Assembly: GCF_021044625.1 (NCBI RefSeq)
Contig: NZ_CP087999.1
Location: forward strand, 3,245,001 to 3,309,000
From: Geomonas sp. RF6
Lineage (GTDB): Bacteria; Desulfobacterota; Desulfuromonadia; Geobacterales; Geobacteraceae
DNA length: 64,000 nt
Direction of reading: 5' to 3'
Both the position numbers and the translations under genes were made by a program. This document shows, in pieces, positions 33,202-41,375 of the stretch (within the stretch, counting starts at the first letter, position 1; each line of letters begins with the position of its first letter). The notes below the pieces were generated by a model, which was not told where the DNA came from, did not search any database, and worked only from the letters and a program-made list of their open reading frames with translations.

Positions 33202-34449
33202 ATGCTCAAGGTTCGGTGCAGCATGATGAGAAATAAAGAATTCCGCATCTTCTGGACCGGGCAGACGATCTCCTGGCTGGGGGGGGGGACCCAGTCGGTC
33301 GCCCAGGGGTGGCTCGTGTGGACCCTCACCAGGTCTCCCGCTCAGCTGGCGCTCACCGCCATCATGGTGTCGCTGCCGGCTCTCCTTTTTTCCCTTCTCG
33401 GCGGCGTCACGGCCGATCGCCTCAGCAAGCGCACCCTCCTCATAGCCACTCAGACGGCGTCGACCATTCCCGCCCTTCTTCTTGGGCTCCTCACCATGTA
33501 CGGTCGGATCAGCGCCTCCGGCATTCTCGTGCTCGCCTTCGTACAGGGGATGCTGAACGCATTCGATATCCCGGCACGCCAGGCGTATCTGGCGGAGCTC
33601 GTTCCCCGCGACCGGCTCTGCCGCGCAGTGGCTCTCAACTCAGTCTCCTTCAATGCGACACGCATGCTGGGGCCTGCCATTGCCGGCTGCACCATTGCGG
33701 CGTTCGGCACGGCCCCCTGCTTCTTCATAAATGGCGCGAGCTTCCTCATCGGCGTCGGCACTCTCCTTCTGCTCCCGCCGAGCCCGCAGTCGTGGAGGCC
33801 TGAGCTCTCCAGGGTCGGCCTGCCGCTTCGGGACCTGCGTGACGGGCTTTTCTTTGTCCTGAAGGAAAGGGAGATCAGGCGCGCGTTGCTCCTGGTCGTA
33901 CTGGTAAGCCTTTTGTGCATCCCATTTGTGCCGCTTCTCCCGGTCTTTGCGGAGGGGTTGCGGGTGGGGGCACAAGGACTGGGGATAATGTCGGCGTGCG
34001 CCGGGAGCGGGTCCCTTGTGGCGGCCCTCGCCCTGGCTGCACGGAAAGAAAGGAATGGTATGAGGGGGGGAGCAGCGGTGGCCGGGATGGTCTTTGCCGC
34101 CGCCCTCTTTCTCTTCGCGGGCTCCCGTGACTATCGCCTCTGCCTCGGGACCCTCGTTGTCGCCGGCGCAGGCGTCGTCGTTTTTCTCGCGCACATCAAC
34201 GCCTTTGTCCAGCAGGCAGCACCGTCGTCTCTGCGGGGGAGAGTGATGGGGGCATATACCTTTGCGCTCCTCGGGATGGCGCCGGTGGGGAGTGCCCTCA
34301 TGGGGTGGCTGGCTTCGAGACTGGGGGCTTCAGGCGCTCTCTCGCTGACTTCCACCATCTGTCTCGCAGCCCTCATGCTCTTCTCTTTTCCCTCCGCTCC
34401 CCTCCCGGAGGAGCCTTCTCCTGAGGTACCGGTTACCACCAGGCTCTAG
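33202..34449 (+). CDS. MFS transporter, EntS/MFS_3-like
   Basis: A 415-residue membrane protein with ~12 hydrophobic segments. FWTGQTISWLGGGTQSVAQGW at the start, GGVTADRLSKRTLLIATQT (motif A) and GMLNAFDIPARQAYLAELV are characteristic of the EntS/MFS_3 branch, which exports siderophores or other small molecules. The substrate here is unknown. The start is uncertain: ATG at 33202 or 33223, neither with a clear ribosome site, and a REP-like element directly precedes them. Its TAG overlaps the stop of the convergent PNPOx-type gene (shared CTAG). Confidence 0.83.
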   Translation: MLKVRCSMMRNKEFRIFWTGQTISWLGGGTQSVAQGWLVWTLTRSPAQLALTAIMVSLPALLFSLLGGVTADRLSKRTLLIATQTASTIPALLLGLLTMYGRISASGILVLAFVQGMLNAFDIPARQAYLAELVPRDRLCRAVALNSVSFNATRMLGPAIAGCTIAAFGTAPCFFINGASFLIGVGTLLLLPPSPQSWRPELSRVGLPLRDLRDGLFFVLKEREIRRALLLVVLVSLLCIPFVPLLPVFAEGLRVGAQGLGIMSACAGSGSLVAALALAARKERNGMRGGAAVAGMVFAAALFLFAGSRDYRLCLGTLVVAGAGVVVFLAHINAFVQQAAPSSLRGRVMGAYTFALLGMAPVGSALMGWLASRLGASGALSLTSTICLAALMLFSFPSAPLPEEPSPEVPVTTRL

Positions 34450-34910
34450 TTGCGCTTCCCCCTGATCCCTTCGATGTCGATCCGGAACGCTTTCGTCCGT
34501 GCTCCCAGGTCATCGATGTACTTCAGCCTCTCCGCCTCGCTCTTCTTCGGAAAGTACTTCGCCAGGAGCCCTTCCAGCGCCATCTGCTTTTCATCGGCGA
34601 CCGCCTCGGATGCCTTCCCCGCGACAATGACACTCTCATAGCGTGTGGAGAACTTCTCGAGCGCCACCTCGGTCTTTCCGACGACGCAAAACGAGACCCG
34701 CGGCTCCGCGGCCAGGTTTTCCAGCTTGTGCCCCTCCACCGCGCAGTGGAAGTAGATGGCGCCGCCCCTTACGAAGTAATTGAGCGGGACGCCGTACGGC
34801 GCTCCGTCGGCCCCGACGGTAGATAGTACACCGTACACTCCCCGCTCCAGCAGCTCTTTTGCGTCGGCCTCGCTGATCTCCCTCTCCTTGCGGCGCACTT
34901 CCCTTTGCAT
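34446..34910 (-). CDS. Pyridoxamine 5'-phosphate oxidase-like flavin-binding protein
   Basis: A 154-residue split-barrel protein of the PNPOx-like/NimA-like family. It has GVYGVLSTVGADGAPYGVPLNYF and IYFHCAVEGHKLENL, the usual FMN-binding segments. Nearest described relatives are FMN-dependent reductases including 5-nitroimidazole-resistance-type proteins; the substrate is not predictable. The start at 34910 (MQREVRRKERE) follows CCAGGAGGTTCTGTC. The ORF upstream of this has no family similarity. Confidence 0.85.
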   Translation of the reverse strand: MQREVRRKEREISEADAKELLERGVYGVLSTVGADGAPYGVPLNYFVRGGAIYFHCAVEGHKLENLAAEPRVSFCVVGKTEVALEKFSTRYESVIVAGKASEAVADEKQMALEGLLAKYFPKKSEAERLKYIDDLGARTKAFRIDIEGIRGKRN

Positions 34911-35061
34911 GACAGAACCTCCTGGCTGGCAATAGTGGCTTCGAGCGCGGGATTGTACTTCCTTTATGAACGGAAGACAAGCTGGATCGGCGGGATGTGA
35001 AACAGCGGAGGCGAACAGGGGAGGGTGGGAAGGTGCTACAGAATCAGCCACCCTCCGCGCG

Positions 35062-35304
35062 TCATACAGTTGATTTCGAAGGGTCCCACTCTTCGAGCTC
35101 CACTGGTTCCAATGGTGCTTCGTATTTCACCACCGTGTTTCTAAGACCACGAAAGAGATCTTCCATGTCTGCTACATAAGGTACGACCTTGAGAACTGGA
35201 CGACCTCGGTCTGTTATCACTACTTCTTCGCCAGTCTGCTCGACCAGCCGAAAGTAATTCAGTGAGCGGGACCAAAACTTTAGTTTTGAAACCGTCTTCA
35301 TCAT
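35062..35304 (-). CDS. Phd/YefM-type antitoxin, no toxin partner visible
   Basis: An 80-residue protein with the Phd/YefM N-terminal pattern: FRLVEQTGEEVVITDRGRPVLKVVPY, followed by a long acidic tail (EPVELEEWDPS) of the sort that neutralises a toxin. The start has AGGAGGTGC directly before ATGATG. Antitoxins of this class normally precede a RelE/Doc/PIN toxin gene, but the neighbouring sequence on the same strand is the PNPOx-like gene, so this is an orphan unless the partner lies elsewhere. Confidence 0.75.
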   Translation of the reverse strand: MMKTVSKLKFWSRSLNYFRLVEQTGEEVVITDRGRPVLKVVPYVADMEDLFRGLRNTVVKYEAPLEPVELEEWDPSKSTV

Positions 35305-35579
35305 GCACCTCCTTCTAAGGACCATGGTAGCAGGCTGAGAAGAAGAGGAGGAGGTCAAAGTAATTAGTAAGGCCTCAGTAGGAGGCGTAAACCGCCGTCC
35401 ACGGGTGGAACTTCGCCGGGGGGGAAGCGGATTTCGCCCTCAAGAATCTCTTCACCCTTGCCGATTGTAATTCGTGAAGGCTAATGCGAGGCGGCTAAGG
35501 TAGTCCCGAAGTCACAGCCGGGGCTGACGTCCCACTTTTAACGCGACGGCGGAAACGGAGAAAAGTGAGGGAACGATAT

Positions 35580-36269
35580 ATGAAAGAGGGAAACGACAGT
35601 TACCTCGAGGATCTGCGCACCGCATGGGTGAATGGAGGTAATCCACGCCCCCTGATCGAGGAACTCCTTCGGCTGAAAAGGATGGAGGAGGCAGGGGCGC
35701 TGGCGCGGCTGGCACTTGATGCCGCCGACTGCCCGGATCGTGCCGCGATCGAGAAGCTGCTGGAGCAGACAGGGGCTCCCCCTCCGGGGTGGGCGGACGC
35801 GGTGGTGGACTTTTCCCGGAACCCGACGGCCGAGAAGTGGGATGCCCTTATGTACTTCACTCCGCAGGAGGTCCTCTACGAGCGCACTAGGAACACGCTG
35901 CGCATGCTACGCCGGCTCGGGACCGATGCAAACACACTCTTTCGCTGTGCAACGCGAGATGCGACCTTTCCTGAGGCATTCGAACTTGTCGAGTCCGGTG
36001 AGGTCGATCCGGAGACAGTCCTTGAGCGGGCCGCTAAGGCGCCGCCCCAGACGAAGGGGCTGTGGCTTGGGCTGGCAGCCGAGGCTGCCTTTGCTCGTGG
36101 GGATGAACTGGGGACCGTCAGGTTCCTGAAGATGGCCTGTGATCATGCGGTCAAAGGGGTGGGGCCGGAGATGAGCGTAAAGGCGATTCGCTCCCGCGCG
36201 GGCTCCTCGCTGAACGAGATGCTGGACAGAATCGGGGTCCCTCGCCACGCCTCGGGCCGCTCGTCATAA
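35580..36269 (+). CDS. Hypothetical helical protein, 229 residues
   Basis: No family recognised. The sequence is predicted helical and soluble, with TPRK-free repeats of leucine-rich helices (IEELLRLKRMEEAGALARLALDAAD) suggestive of an alpha-solenoid/TPR-like arrangement in the first 80 residues and again at ~150-200 (LWLGLAAEAAFARGDELGTV). No signal or membrane segment. The ATG at 35580 is chosen (GAGGGAACGATAT upstream); a GTG five codons upstream is possible. It stands alone, with flanking gaps of about 270 bp on both sides that show no clear gene. Confidence 0.65.
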   Translation: MKEGNDSYLEDLRTAWVNGGNPRPLIEELLRLKRMEEAGALARLALDAADCPDRAAIEKLLEQTGAPPPGWADAVVDFSRNPTAEKWDALMYFTPQEVLYERTRNTLRMLRRLGTDANTLFRCATRDATFPEAFELVESGEVDPETVLERAAKAPPQTKGLWLGLAAEAAFARGDELGTVRFLKMACDHAVKGVGPEMSVKAIRSRAGSSLNEMLDRIGVPRHASGRSS

Positions 36270-36530
36270 TAAAGCGCTACCTGTGCAATTCGGAATGGCG
36301 GGCTGCGTTCTGTCACCTCCACATCTCGCCGCTCCCCCCACACATTTTCCCCACATTCTCCCCAACTTCTCGCGTCTTCTTATCCTCTCCGCACAACTCC
36401 TACCTTCCTGCTCAGAAATAAATAATGCAGTCGAACCAGATTGGTGTGGAAAAAGAGATTGCTTTCTTGAGCAAAATAGTAGTAACTACCTCCACGCAAT
36501 ATTTACTGTACTACATGGTGGAGGTGTGGA

Positions 36531-37505
36531 ATGTTCTCGAGGTTATTCAGGAAGGTTGTCCCGATCGCACTGATTGTCGCAGGGCTCGCGTCAGCAGCGT
36601 CGGCACAGCCGCAGGCGAAGGGATATAAAGGGTATGCCCGGGGCAATGCCCTCATCACGGCGAAGGAGCTGAAGCAGCTCATCGATGCGAAGGACCCGAA
36701 ACTGGTAATCCTCGCAGCGGAAAACGATCTGGAGTTCCGCCTCGGTCACATTCCCGGCTCCCTCCAGGTCGATCGTCCGGCTTATGAGGCGCCGGCCGAT
36801 ACGCAGGGGGGCATCACCGGCAACATCATCGACGCCGCAGGGTTTACCAAGCTCGCACAGCAGTTGGGCGTCAGCAAGGATTCCAAGGTCGTCGTCTACG
36901 ACACGAAGTACGACGCGACGCGCATCTGGTGGGCCTTCTACTACTACGGCAAAACCGATGTCAGGGTGCTCGACGGCGGGATCAAGGCGTGGAAGGATAG
37001 CGGCTACGACACCGACATCCTCGATAACCACGTGGCCAAGCACGGCTCCTTCGTGGCAAAGGTCACCGCTCCGCGCCTGAGGGTCGACACCCCCGAGATC
37101 GTTGCTCTGCAGGGAAGCAGCAAGGGGCAGCTCTGGGACAACCGCGACAAGAAAGAGTACTGCGGCGAGGAGCTGAAGAAGGGAGCGTACCGGAAGGGGC
37201 GCATTCCCTGGGGGAAGCAGAGCGACTGGGTGCTCTTCAAGAAGAAGGAGAACCTTGGCGAGTGGATCAGCGCAGCGGATGCGCAAGGGGTGCTGAAGAA
37301 GCTCGGCGTCGATGCGAAGAAGAATCAGTATTTCTTCTGCCAGTCCGGCGTTCGCTCCGCCCAGGTCCTCTTCACCTTCTACCTCCTGGGGGTGCCGGTG
37401 GAGAAACTGCACAACTATGACAGCTCCTGGATCGGCTGGTCCAAGGACCCGTCGCTGCCGATCGAAACCGGGTGCGCAGTGCCGACGGTAGCGGTTGCCA
37501 ACTAG
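36531..37505 (+). CDS. Exported tandem-rhodanese sulfurtransferase
   Basis: A 324-residue protein with a signal peptide (MFSRLFRKVVPIALIVAGLASAASA, cleavage about 25-27) and two rhodanese domains: residues ~40-165 (inactive type: LEFRLGHIPGSLQVDR and VVVYDTKYD, no active Cys) and ~185-315 with active-site loop FCQSGVRSAQ. The layout is that of thiosulfate/3-mercaptopyruvate sulfurtransferases, here periplasmic. It would move sulfane sulfur to an acceptor such as cyanide or a thiol; the physiological acceptor is unknown. The start follows GGAGGTGTGGA. A terminator follows the gene, so it is monocistronic. Confidence 0.87.
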   Translation: MFSRLFRKVVPIALIVAGLASAASAQPQAKGYKGYARGNALITAKELKQLIDAKDPKLVILAAENDLEFRLGHIPGSLQVDRPAYEAPADTQGGITGNIIDAAGFTKLAQQLGVSKDSKVVVYDTKYDATRIWWAFYYYGKTDVRVLDGGIKAWKDSGYDTDILDNHVAKHGSFVAKVTAPRLRVDTPEIVALQGSSKGQLWDNRDKKEYCGEELKKGAYRKGRIPWGKQSDWVLFKKKENLGEWISAADAQGVLKKLGVDAKKNQYFFCQSGVRSAQVLFTFYLLGVPVEKLHNYDSSWIGWSKDPSLPIETGCAVPTVAVAN

Positions 37506-37535
37506 GCAGCTTTTCAAGTATGTTTAGTCCCACAA

Positions 37536-37563
37536 CTTGGCCGGTCTCTGACCGGCCTTTTTG
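37536..37563 (+). terminator. Intrinsic terminator of the rhodanese gene
   Basis: GGCCGGTC-TCT-GACCGGCC followed by TTTTTG. Confidence 0.9.
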
Positions 37564-37608
37564 TGTGCGCCGCTATCTGCCGTAAATTTGCCGAAACAGA
37601 TGTCTCAA

Positions 37609-37641
37609 TGTAGGCCGGAATAAGCGCAGCGTTTCCGGCAG
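37609..37641. repeat. REP-like palindrome
   Basis: TGTAGGCCGGAATAAGCGCAGCGTTTCCGGCAG, a single-arm copy between the rhodanese and Fe-S fusion genes. Confidence 0.85.
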
Positions 37642-37683
37642 ATCATCGGCTGCTTCTCAACGCTCGATTTTTATGGGAGCAAA

Positions 37684-39489
37684 ATGACGCAAAACGCCAA
37701 AATTCAAGACCTGACCCCGGTGACCGGTGCACCGGACAATGCAAAGTACGGCGCAGTAGAGCAGTGCACCGGGTGCAACCTGTGCGTCAAGGGGTGCTCC
37801 TTTCTGAAAAAGGTTGGCAATCCCGCAGAGGTTGCCGCGGGAGAAGGGGATGAATGCAATCCCTTTGAGTGCACCCTTTGCGGTCTGTGCACTGCGGTCT
37901 GCCCCGTCGGGGTCGATCCCTCCCGTTACTTCCTGCAGCGCAGGGTGGAGATGCGCAGGCAACTGGGGGCAGACGACCCGAGGCACGCCCCTCTCATCGG
38001 GTACGAGCGTAAGGGAACCTCGCGCCTCTTCACCTTCTACGGCCTCCCGGACGGCTGCGATACCATCTTTTTCCCCGGGTGTGCACTTCCCGGCACCCGT
38101 CCCGACGCCGTCTCCGAGGTGTTTGACAAGCTAAAGGAGCTGATCCCGAACGTCGGCATCGTCCTCGACTGCTGCCTGAAGCCTTCCCACGATCTTGGCC
38201 GCGAGGAGCATTTCCATTACGTATTTGGGGAGATGAAGGAGTATCTCCGCCAGCACGGGATCTGTAAGGTGCTGGTCGCCTGCCCCAACTGCTTGCGCAT
38301 CTTCTCGGAGTATGGGGGCGACCTCGCCGTACAGACGGTGTACGAACTCCTGGGAGAAAGGCCGCGCCACGGCGTGGACGGCGTCTGCGCGGAGGTGGTA
38401 ATCCACGATCCGTGCGTCGCGCGCTTTGCCCCAGCCGCACAGGAAGCGGCGCGAGCGGTCGTTGCAGCGAGCGGCGTAAAGGTGGCAGAGATGAAGCGGT
38501 CGGGTGAGCGCACGATCTGCTGCGGCCGCGGGGGCGGAGCGAACTTCATCAACCCCGGCATCGTGGTGGAGGCTGTCGCCTCCCGCGTCGCCGAGGCTGA
38601 GGGACGAGCCATCGTCACCTACTGCGCCGCCTGCGCCGGGACCTTCGCGCAAAAGGGGAGGGCGCTGCATCTTCTCGACCTCTGGATGTCGCCAGAGCAG
38701 GCGCTGGCGGGGAAGGTCAAAGTCTCAGGCGCCCCTTTTACCTATTTGAACCGGTTGCGGCTGAAGAGAGAGCTCAGGAGGAAGGGAGGATTTGAAGTGA
38801 CCAGAGAGAGGAACCTTCCGGCAGAGGGGCGCAGGTCGCTGCTGAAGCCGGTGCTGTTCATTTCCTTACTTGTTGCAGCTGTGGCGATCGTGCGCCTGGC
38901 AGGAGGCACCGCCCTCCTGGAGCCGGAGCGGCTGCGGCAGATGGTGGAGGGGCAGGGGATGCTCGGTCCTCTCCTCTTTGTGCTCCTTTACGGAGTGACG
39001 CCGGTGCTGTTCCTTCCGGGGCTGCCGATGGCGATCGCAGCAGGGATACTCTTTGGCCCGTTCTGGGGGGTGGTGTACGCCATAACCGGTGCGACGATCG
39101 GCGCTTCCGCCTCCTTTCTGGTGGCCCGCTACGTGGCGCGCGACTGGGTGGAAAAGAAGCTGACCGGCGCGACGTGGCAAAAGCTCGATCGTCAGGTTGG
39201 CGAGCAGGGGTGGAAGATCGTGGCGATCACCCGTCTGGTGCCTCTCTTCCCGTTCAATCTCCTGAACTACGCCTTCGGCCTCACCAAGGTGCCGTTCCTG
39301 CAGTACGTCGTCACGAGCTTCTTCTGCATGCTCCCCGGCTGCATCGCCTTCATCGTCTTTTCGAGCTCGCTGCCGCAGCTTCTCAAGGGGAAGGTCTCGC
39401 CGGCGCTGGTGGGAGGAATCCTTTCGATCGCCGCACTGTCTTTTTTTGCCGGAAAGTACCGTCGCAAGCTCGCCACCCGCGAAAGTTGA
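37684..39489 (+). CDS. Fe-S/CCG-domain protein fused in frame to a VTT (TVP38/DedA-like) membrane domain
   Basis: 601 residues. The N-terminal half is a ferredoxin plus CCG-domain protein: CTGCNLCVKGC and CTLCGLCTAVCPVG bind two [4Fe-4S] clusters, while LDCCLKPSHD and CCGRGGGANF are CCG motifs as in GlpC or heterodisulfide-reductase-like subunits. The C-terminal ~225 residues form a VTT membrane domain (LFGPFWGVVYAITGATIGAS; RLVPLFPFNLLNYAFGL). At the joint (bases 38785-38799) there is GGGAGGATTTGAA then GTG, a good internal start, so the membrane part may also be made alone. The second copy at 40661 has only that part. The first codons coincide with a dispersed repeat (see 54456-54498). N-terminal start supported by GGGAGCAAA. 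Confidence 0.8.
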   Translation: MTQNAKIQDLTPVTGAPDNAKYGAVEQCTGCNLCVKGCSFLKKVGNPAEVAAGEGDECNPFECTLCGLCTAVCPVGVDPSRYFLQRRVEMRRQLGADDPRHAPLIGYERKGTSRLFTFYGLPDGCDTIFFPGCALPGTRPDAVSEVFDKLKELIPNVGIVLDCCLKPSHDLGREEHFHYVFGEMKEYLRQHGICKVLVACPNCLRIFSEYGGDLAVQTVYELLGERPRHGVDGVCAEVVIHDPCVARFAPAAQEAARAVVAASGVKVAEMKRSGERTICCGRGGGANFINPGIVVEAVASRVAEAEGRAIVTYCAACAGTFAQKGRALHLLDLWMSPEQALAGKVKVSGAPFTYLNRLRLKRELRRKGGFEVTRERNLPAEGRRSLLKPVLFISLLVAAVAIVRLAGGTALLEPERLRQMVEGQGMLGPLLFVLLYGVTPVLFLPGLPMAIAAGILFGPFWGVVYAITGATIGASASFLVARYVARDWVEKKLTGATWQKLDRQVGEQGWKIVAITRLVPLFPFNLLNYAFGLTKVPFLQYVVTSFFCMLPGCIAFIVFSSSLPQLLKGKVSPALVGGILSIAALSFFAGKYRRKLATRES

Positions 39490-39522
39490 TCCTGAAGGGC
39501 GGAAGTTGATCCTGAAGGGCGG
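39484..39522. repeat. 19-bp direct duplication at the deletion scar
   Basis: AGTTGATCCTGAAGGGCGG occurs twice in a row here but once (with one change) at the matching place in the second unit, 41347-41365. Confidence 0.85.
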
Positions 39523-39571
39523 TGCCGTGATCTATATCGCCTTGCACTCCCTTTGGCACAGTTGAGGTGTC

Positions 39572-39671
39572 GTAGGCCGGGATAAGCCGAAGGCGTTCCC
39601 GGCGTCGCCCCAAGGCGATGGCGATGGCGCCGAGATTCTACCGGAAACGCTCCGCTTATTCCGGCCTACAT
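39572..39671. repeat. Bipartite REP/BIME-like repeat
   Basis: Left arm GTAGGCCGGGATAAGCCGAAGGCGTTCCCGGC and right arm GCCGGAAACGCTCCGCTTATTCCGGCC. Duplicated at 41679-41778 with a single visible difference in the linker/right arm. Confidence 0.85.
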
Positions 39672-39719
39672 GTGACGAGCGTCTTCTGGTCGTGGGGAGA
39701 TTGCTACAAGGAGGAAAAA

Positions 39720-40022
39720 ATGCATTACCTGCTTTTTTACGAAGTGACACCTGACTATCTGCAGCGGAGAGCGGAGTACCGGGACGAGCACCTGGCGCTT
39801 GCCTGGCAGGCGCAGGAGAGGGGTGAGCTCATATTGGGGGGCGCGCTCGCCGACCCGGCTGACTGTGCCGTACTCCTTTTCGAGGCGGATTCGGATGAGG
39901 TAGTGAAGAATTTCGTGGCAGCGGATCCGTACGTGAAAAACGGACTGGTCTCCAGCTGGCGCGTGCGCCAATGGACTACGGTGGTAGGGGATGATGCGAC
40001 GTCGCCGGTGAGACCGAGCTAG
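39720..40022 (+). CDS. YCII-family protein, copy 1
   Basis: A 100-residue YCII-related protein (ferredoxin-like fold). It has MHYLLFYEVTPDYLQRRAEY, HLALAWQAQERGELILGGAL and VVKNFVAADPYVKNGLVSSW, with the family's conserved His (HL) and Asp-Pro-Tyr. YCII proteins are small enzymes or dehydrogenase-like domains of mostly unknown function. The ATG follows ACAAGGAGGAAAAA. It converges on msrA copy 1, with a 4-bp overlap of the 3' ends. Nearly identical to copy 2 at 41827; the last residue differs (Ser versus Thr). Confidence 0.87.
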   Translation: MHYLLFYEVTPDYLQRRAEYRDEHLALAWQAQERGELILGGALADPADCAVLLFEADSDEVVKNFVAADPYVKNGLVSSWRVRQWTTVVGDDATSPVRPS

Positions 40023-40537
40023 TCCCCCAGCACCGATTCCGGCCGCATGAAATGGCAGGTGTAGCCGGCCGGGAACTTCTCCAGGTAGTCCTGGTGCTCC
40101 TCCTCCGCCTTCCAGAACTGGTCGGCTTTGGTGACCTCGGTGACGATCGGCGCGCCCCATTTCCCCTGCCTGTTCAGCCGCTCGATGAAGGCTTCGGCCG
40201 TCTTCCTCTGCTCCTCGGTGTGGTAGAAGATCGCCGAACGGTAGGATGTGCCGCGGTCGTTTCCCTGGCGATCCTTGGTGGTCGGGTCGTGCATCCGGAA
40301 AAACCAGCGCAGAAGCTGCTCGAAAGGTAGCTGGTGCGGGTCGTACTCGACCCGCACAGCCTCCGCGTGCCCCTCGTGATTCCGATAGGTGGCGTTCCTT
40401 ACCTGCCCCCCTGCGTAGCCGACCTCTGTGCGCAGCACCCCGGGTACCCTGCGCAGGATCTGCTGCATCCCCCAGAAGCACCCCCCCGCAAGATCGACCG
40501 TTTCCGTACTTTTCTCAAGCCCTTCCTGCCCGCTCAT
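40019..40537 (-). CDS. msrA: Peptide-methionine (S)-S-oxide reductase, copy 1
   Basis: Repairs methionine-S-sulfoxide in proteins. The 172 residues include the catalytic LAGGCFWGMQ, GYAGGQVRNATY, EAVRVEYDP and FRMHDPTTKDRQGNDRGTSYRS, all standard for MsrA. No signal peptide is seen, so it is cytoplasmic. The nucleotide sequence is nearly the same as copy 2 (42126-42644); a visible protein difference is RRVPG here versus RSIPG in copy 2. Upstream of the start only the last ~29 bases of yjbQ remain, whereas the second copy is followed by the complete yjbQ gene. Confidence 0.96.
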   Translation of the reverse strand: MSGQEGLEKSTETVDLAGGCFWGMQQILRRVPGVLRTEVGYAGGQVRNATYRNHEGHAEAVRVEYDPHQLPFEQLLRWFFRMHDPTTKDRQGNDRGTSYRSAIFYHTEEQRKTAEAFIERLNRQGKWGAPIVTEVTKADQFWKAEEEHQDYLEKFPAGYTCHFMRPESVLGD

Positions 40538-40565
40538 GACTTCCTGACCCTCCAGGGGCGGCTGG

Positions 40566-40594
40566 CTACTCCCCGATGATCTTCACCAGCACCC
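40566..40594 (-). pseudogene. 3' fragment of yjbQ at the duplication junction
   Basis: CTACTCCCCGATGATCTTCACCAGCACCC encodes the last residues (VLVKIIGE, stop) of the YjbQ protein found intact at 42672-43088. The sequence then switches to the Fe-S/VTT gene, marking the recombination junction. Confidence 0.9.
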
Positions 40595-40660
40595 GCCCCT
40601 TTTACCTATTTGAACCGGTTGCGGCTGAAGAGAGAGCTCAGAAGAAAGGGAGGGTTTGAA

Positions 40661-41353
40661 GTGACCAGAGAGAGGAACCTTCCGGCAGAGGGGCGCAGGT
40701 CGCTGCTGAAGCCGGTGCTGTTCATTTCCTTACTTGTTGCAGCTGTGGCGATCGTGCGCCTGGCAGGAGGCACCGCCCTCCTGGAGCCGGAGCGGCTGCG
40801 GCAGATGGTGGAGGGGCAGGGAATGCTCGGTCCTCTCCTCTTTGTGCTCCTTTACGGAGTGACGCCGGTGCTGTTCCTTCCGGGGCTGCCGATGGCGATC
40901 GCAGCAGGGATACTCTTTGGCCCGTTCTGGGGGGTGGTGTACGCCATAACCGGTGCGACGATCGGCGCTTCCGCCTCCTTTCTGGTTGCCCGCTACGTGG
41001 CGCGCGACTGGGTGGAAAAGAAGCTGACCGGCGCGACGTGGCAAAAGCTCGATCGTCAGGTTGGCGAGCAGGGGTGGAAGATCGTGGCGATCACCCGTCT
41101 GGTGCCTCTCTTCCCGTTCAATCTCCTGAACTACGCCTTCGGCCTCACCAAGGTGCCGTTCCTGCAGTACGTCGTCACGAGCTTCTTCTGCATGCTCCCC
41201 GGCTGCATCGCCTTCATCGTCTTTTCGAGCTCGCTGCCGCAGCTTCTCAAGGGGAAGGTCTCGCCGGCGCTGGTGGGAGGAATCCTTTCGATCGCCGCAC
41301 TGTCTTTTTTTGCCGGAAAGTACCGTCGCAAGCTCGCCACCCGCGAAAGTTGA
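40661..41353 (+). CDS. VTT-domain (TVP38/DedA-like) membrane protein, copy 2
   Basis: A 230-residue membrane protein essentially identical to the C-terminal part of the 37684-39489 fusion. Starting at the GTG after GGGAGGGTTTGAA gives MTRERNLPAEGRRSLL, a membrane helix, then the VTT core (VTPVLFLPGLPMAIAAGILF, GATIGASASFLVARY and TRLVPLFPFNLLNYAFG). The domain is found in DedA/TVP38/TMEM41-type proteins implicated in membrane lipid homeostasis. The in-frame codons before the GTG are the tail of the Fe-S protein brought in by the duplication and have no start of their own. Confidence 0.82.
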   Translation: MTRERNLPAEGRRSLLKPVLFISLLVAAVAIVRLAGGTALLEPERLRQMVEGQGMLGPLLFVLLYGVTPVLFLPGLPMAIAAGILFGPFWGVVYAITGATIGASASFLVARYVARDWVEKKLTGATWQKLDRQVGEQGWKIVAITRLVPLFPFNLLNYAFGLTKVPFLQYVVTSFFCMLPGCIAFIVFSSSLPQLLKGKVSPALVGGILSIAALSFFAGKYRRKLATRES

Positions 41354-41375
41354 TCCTGAGGGGCGGTGCCGTGAT

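Larger units (their letters stand above)
38731..40594. repeat. First unit of a tandem segmental duplication (1,864-bp offset)
   Basis: The segment from GCCCCTTTTACCTATTTGAA to the last ~29 bases of a yjbQ 3' end is repeated from 40595 on. It carries the VTT domain, YCII-type and msrA genes. The second unit is about 240 bp longer because it keeps a small antitoxin gene (41376-41579) that this unit has lost except for its last codons. The junction at 40594/40595 joins a truncated yjbQ tail to the middle of the Fe-S/VTT gene. Sequence agreement is near-complete, so the event is recent or the copies are kept alike by gene conversion. Confidence 0.93.

Noticed and set aside
35366-35480. Minus-strand open frame ending GEVPPVDGGLRLLLRPY before the Phd-type antitoxin
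   Set aside because: No start codon or ribosome site and a stop just upstream; at most a gene relic, too short to support.
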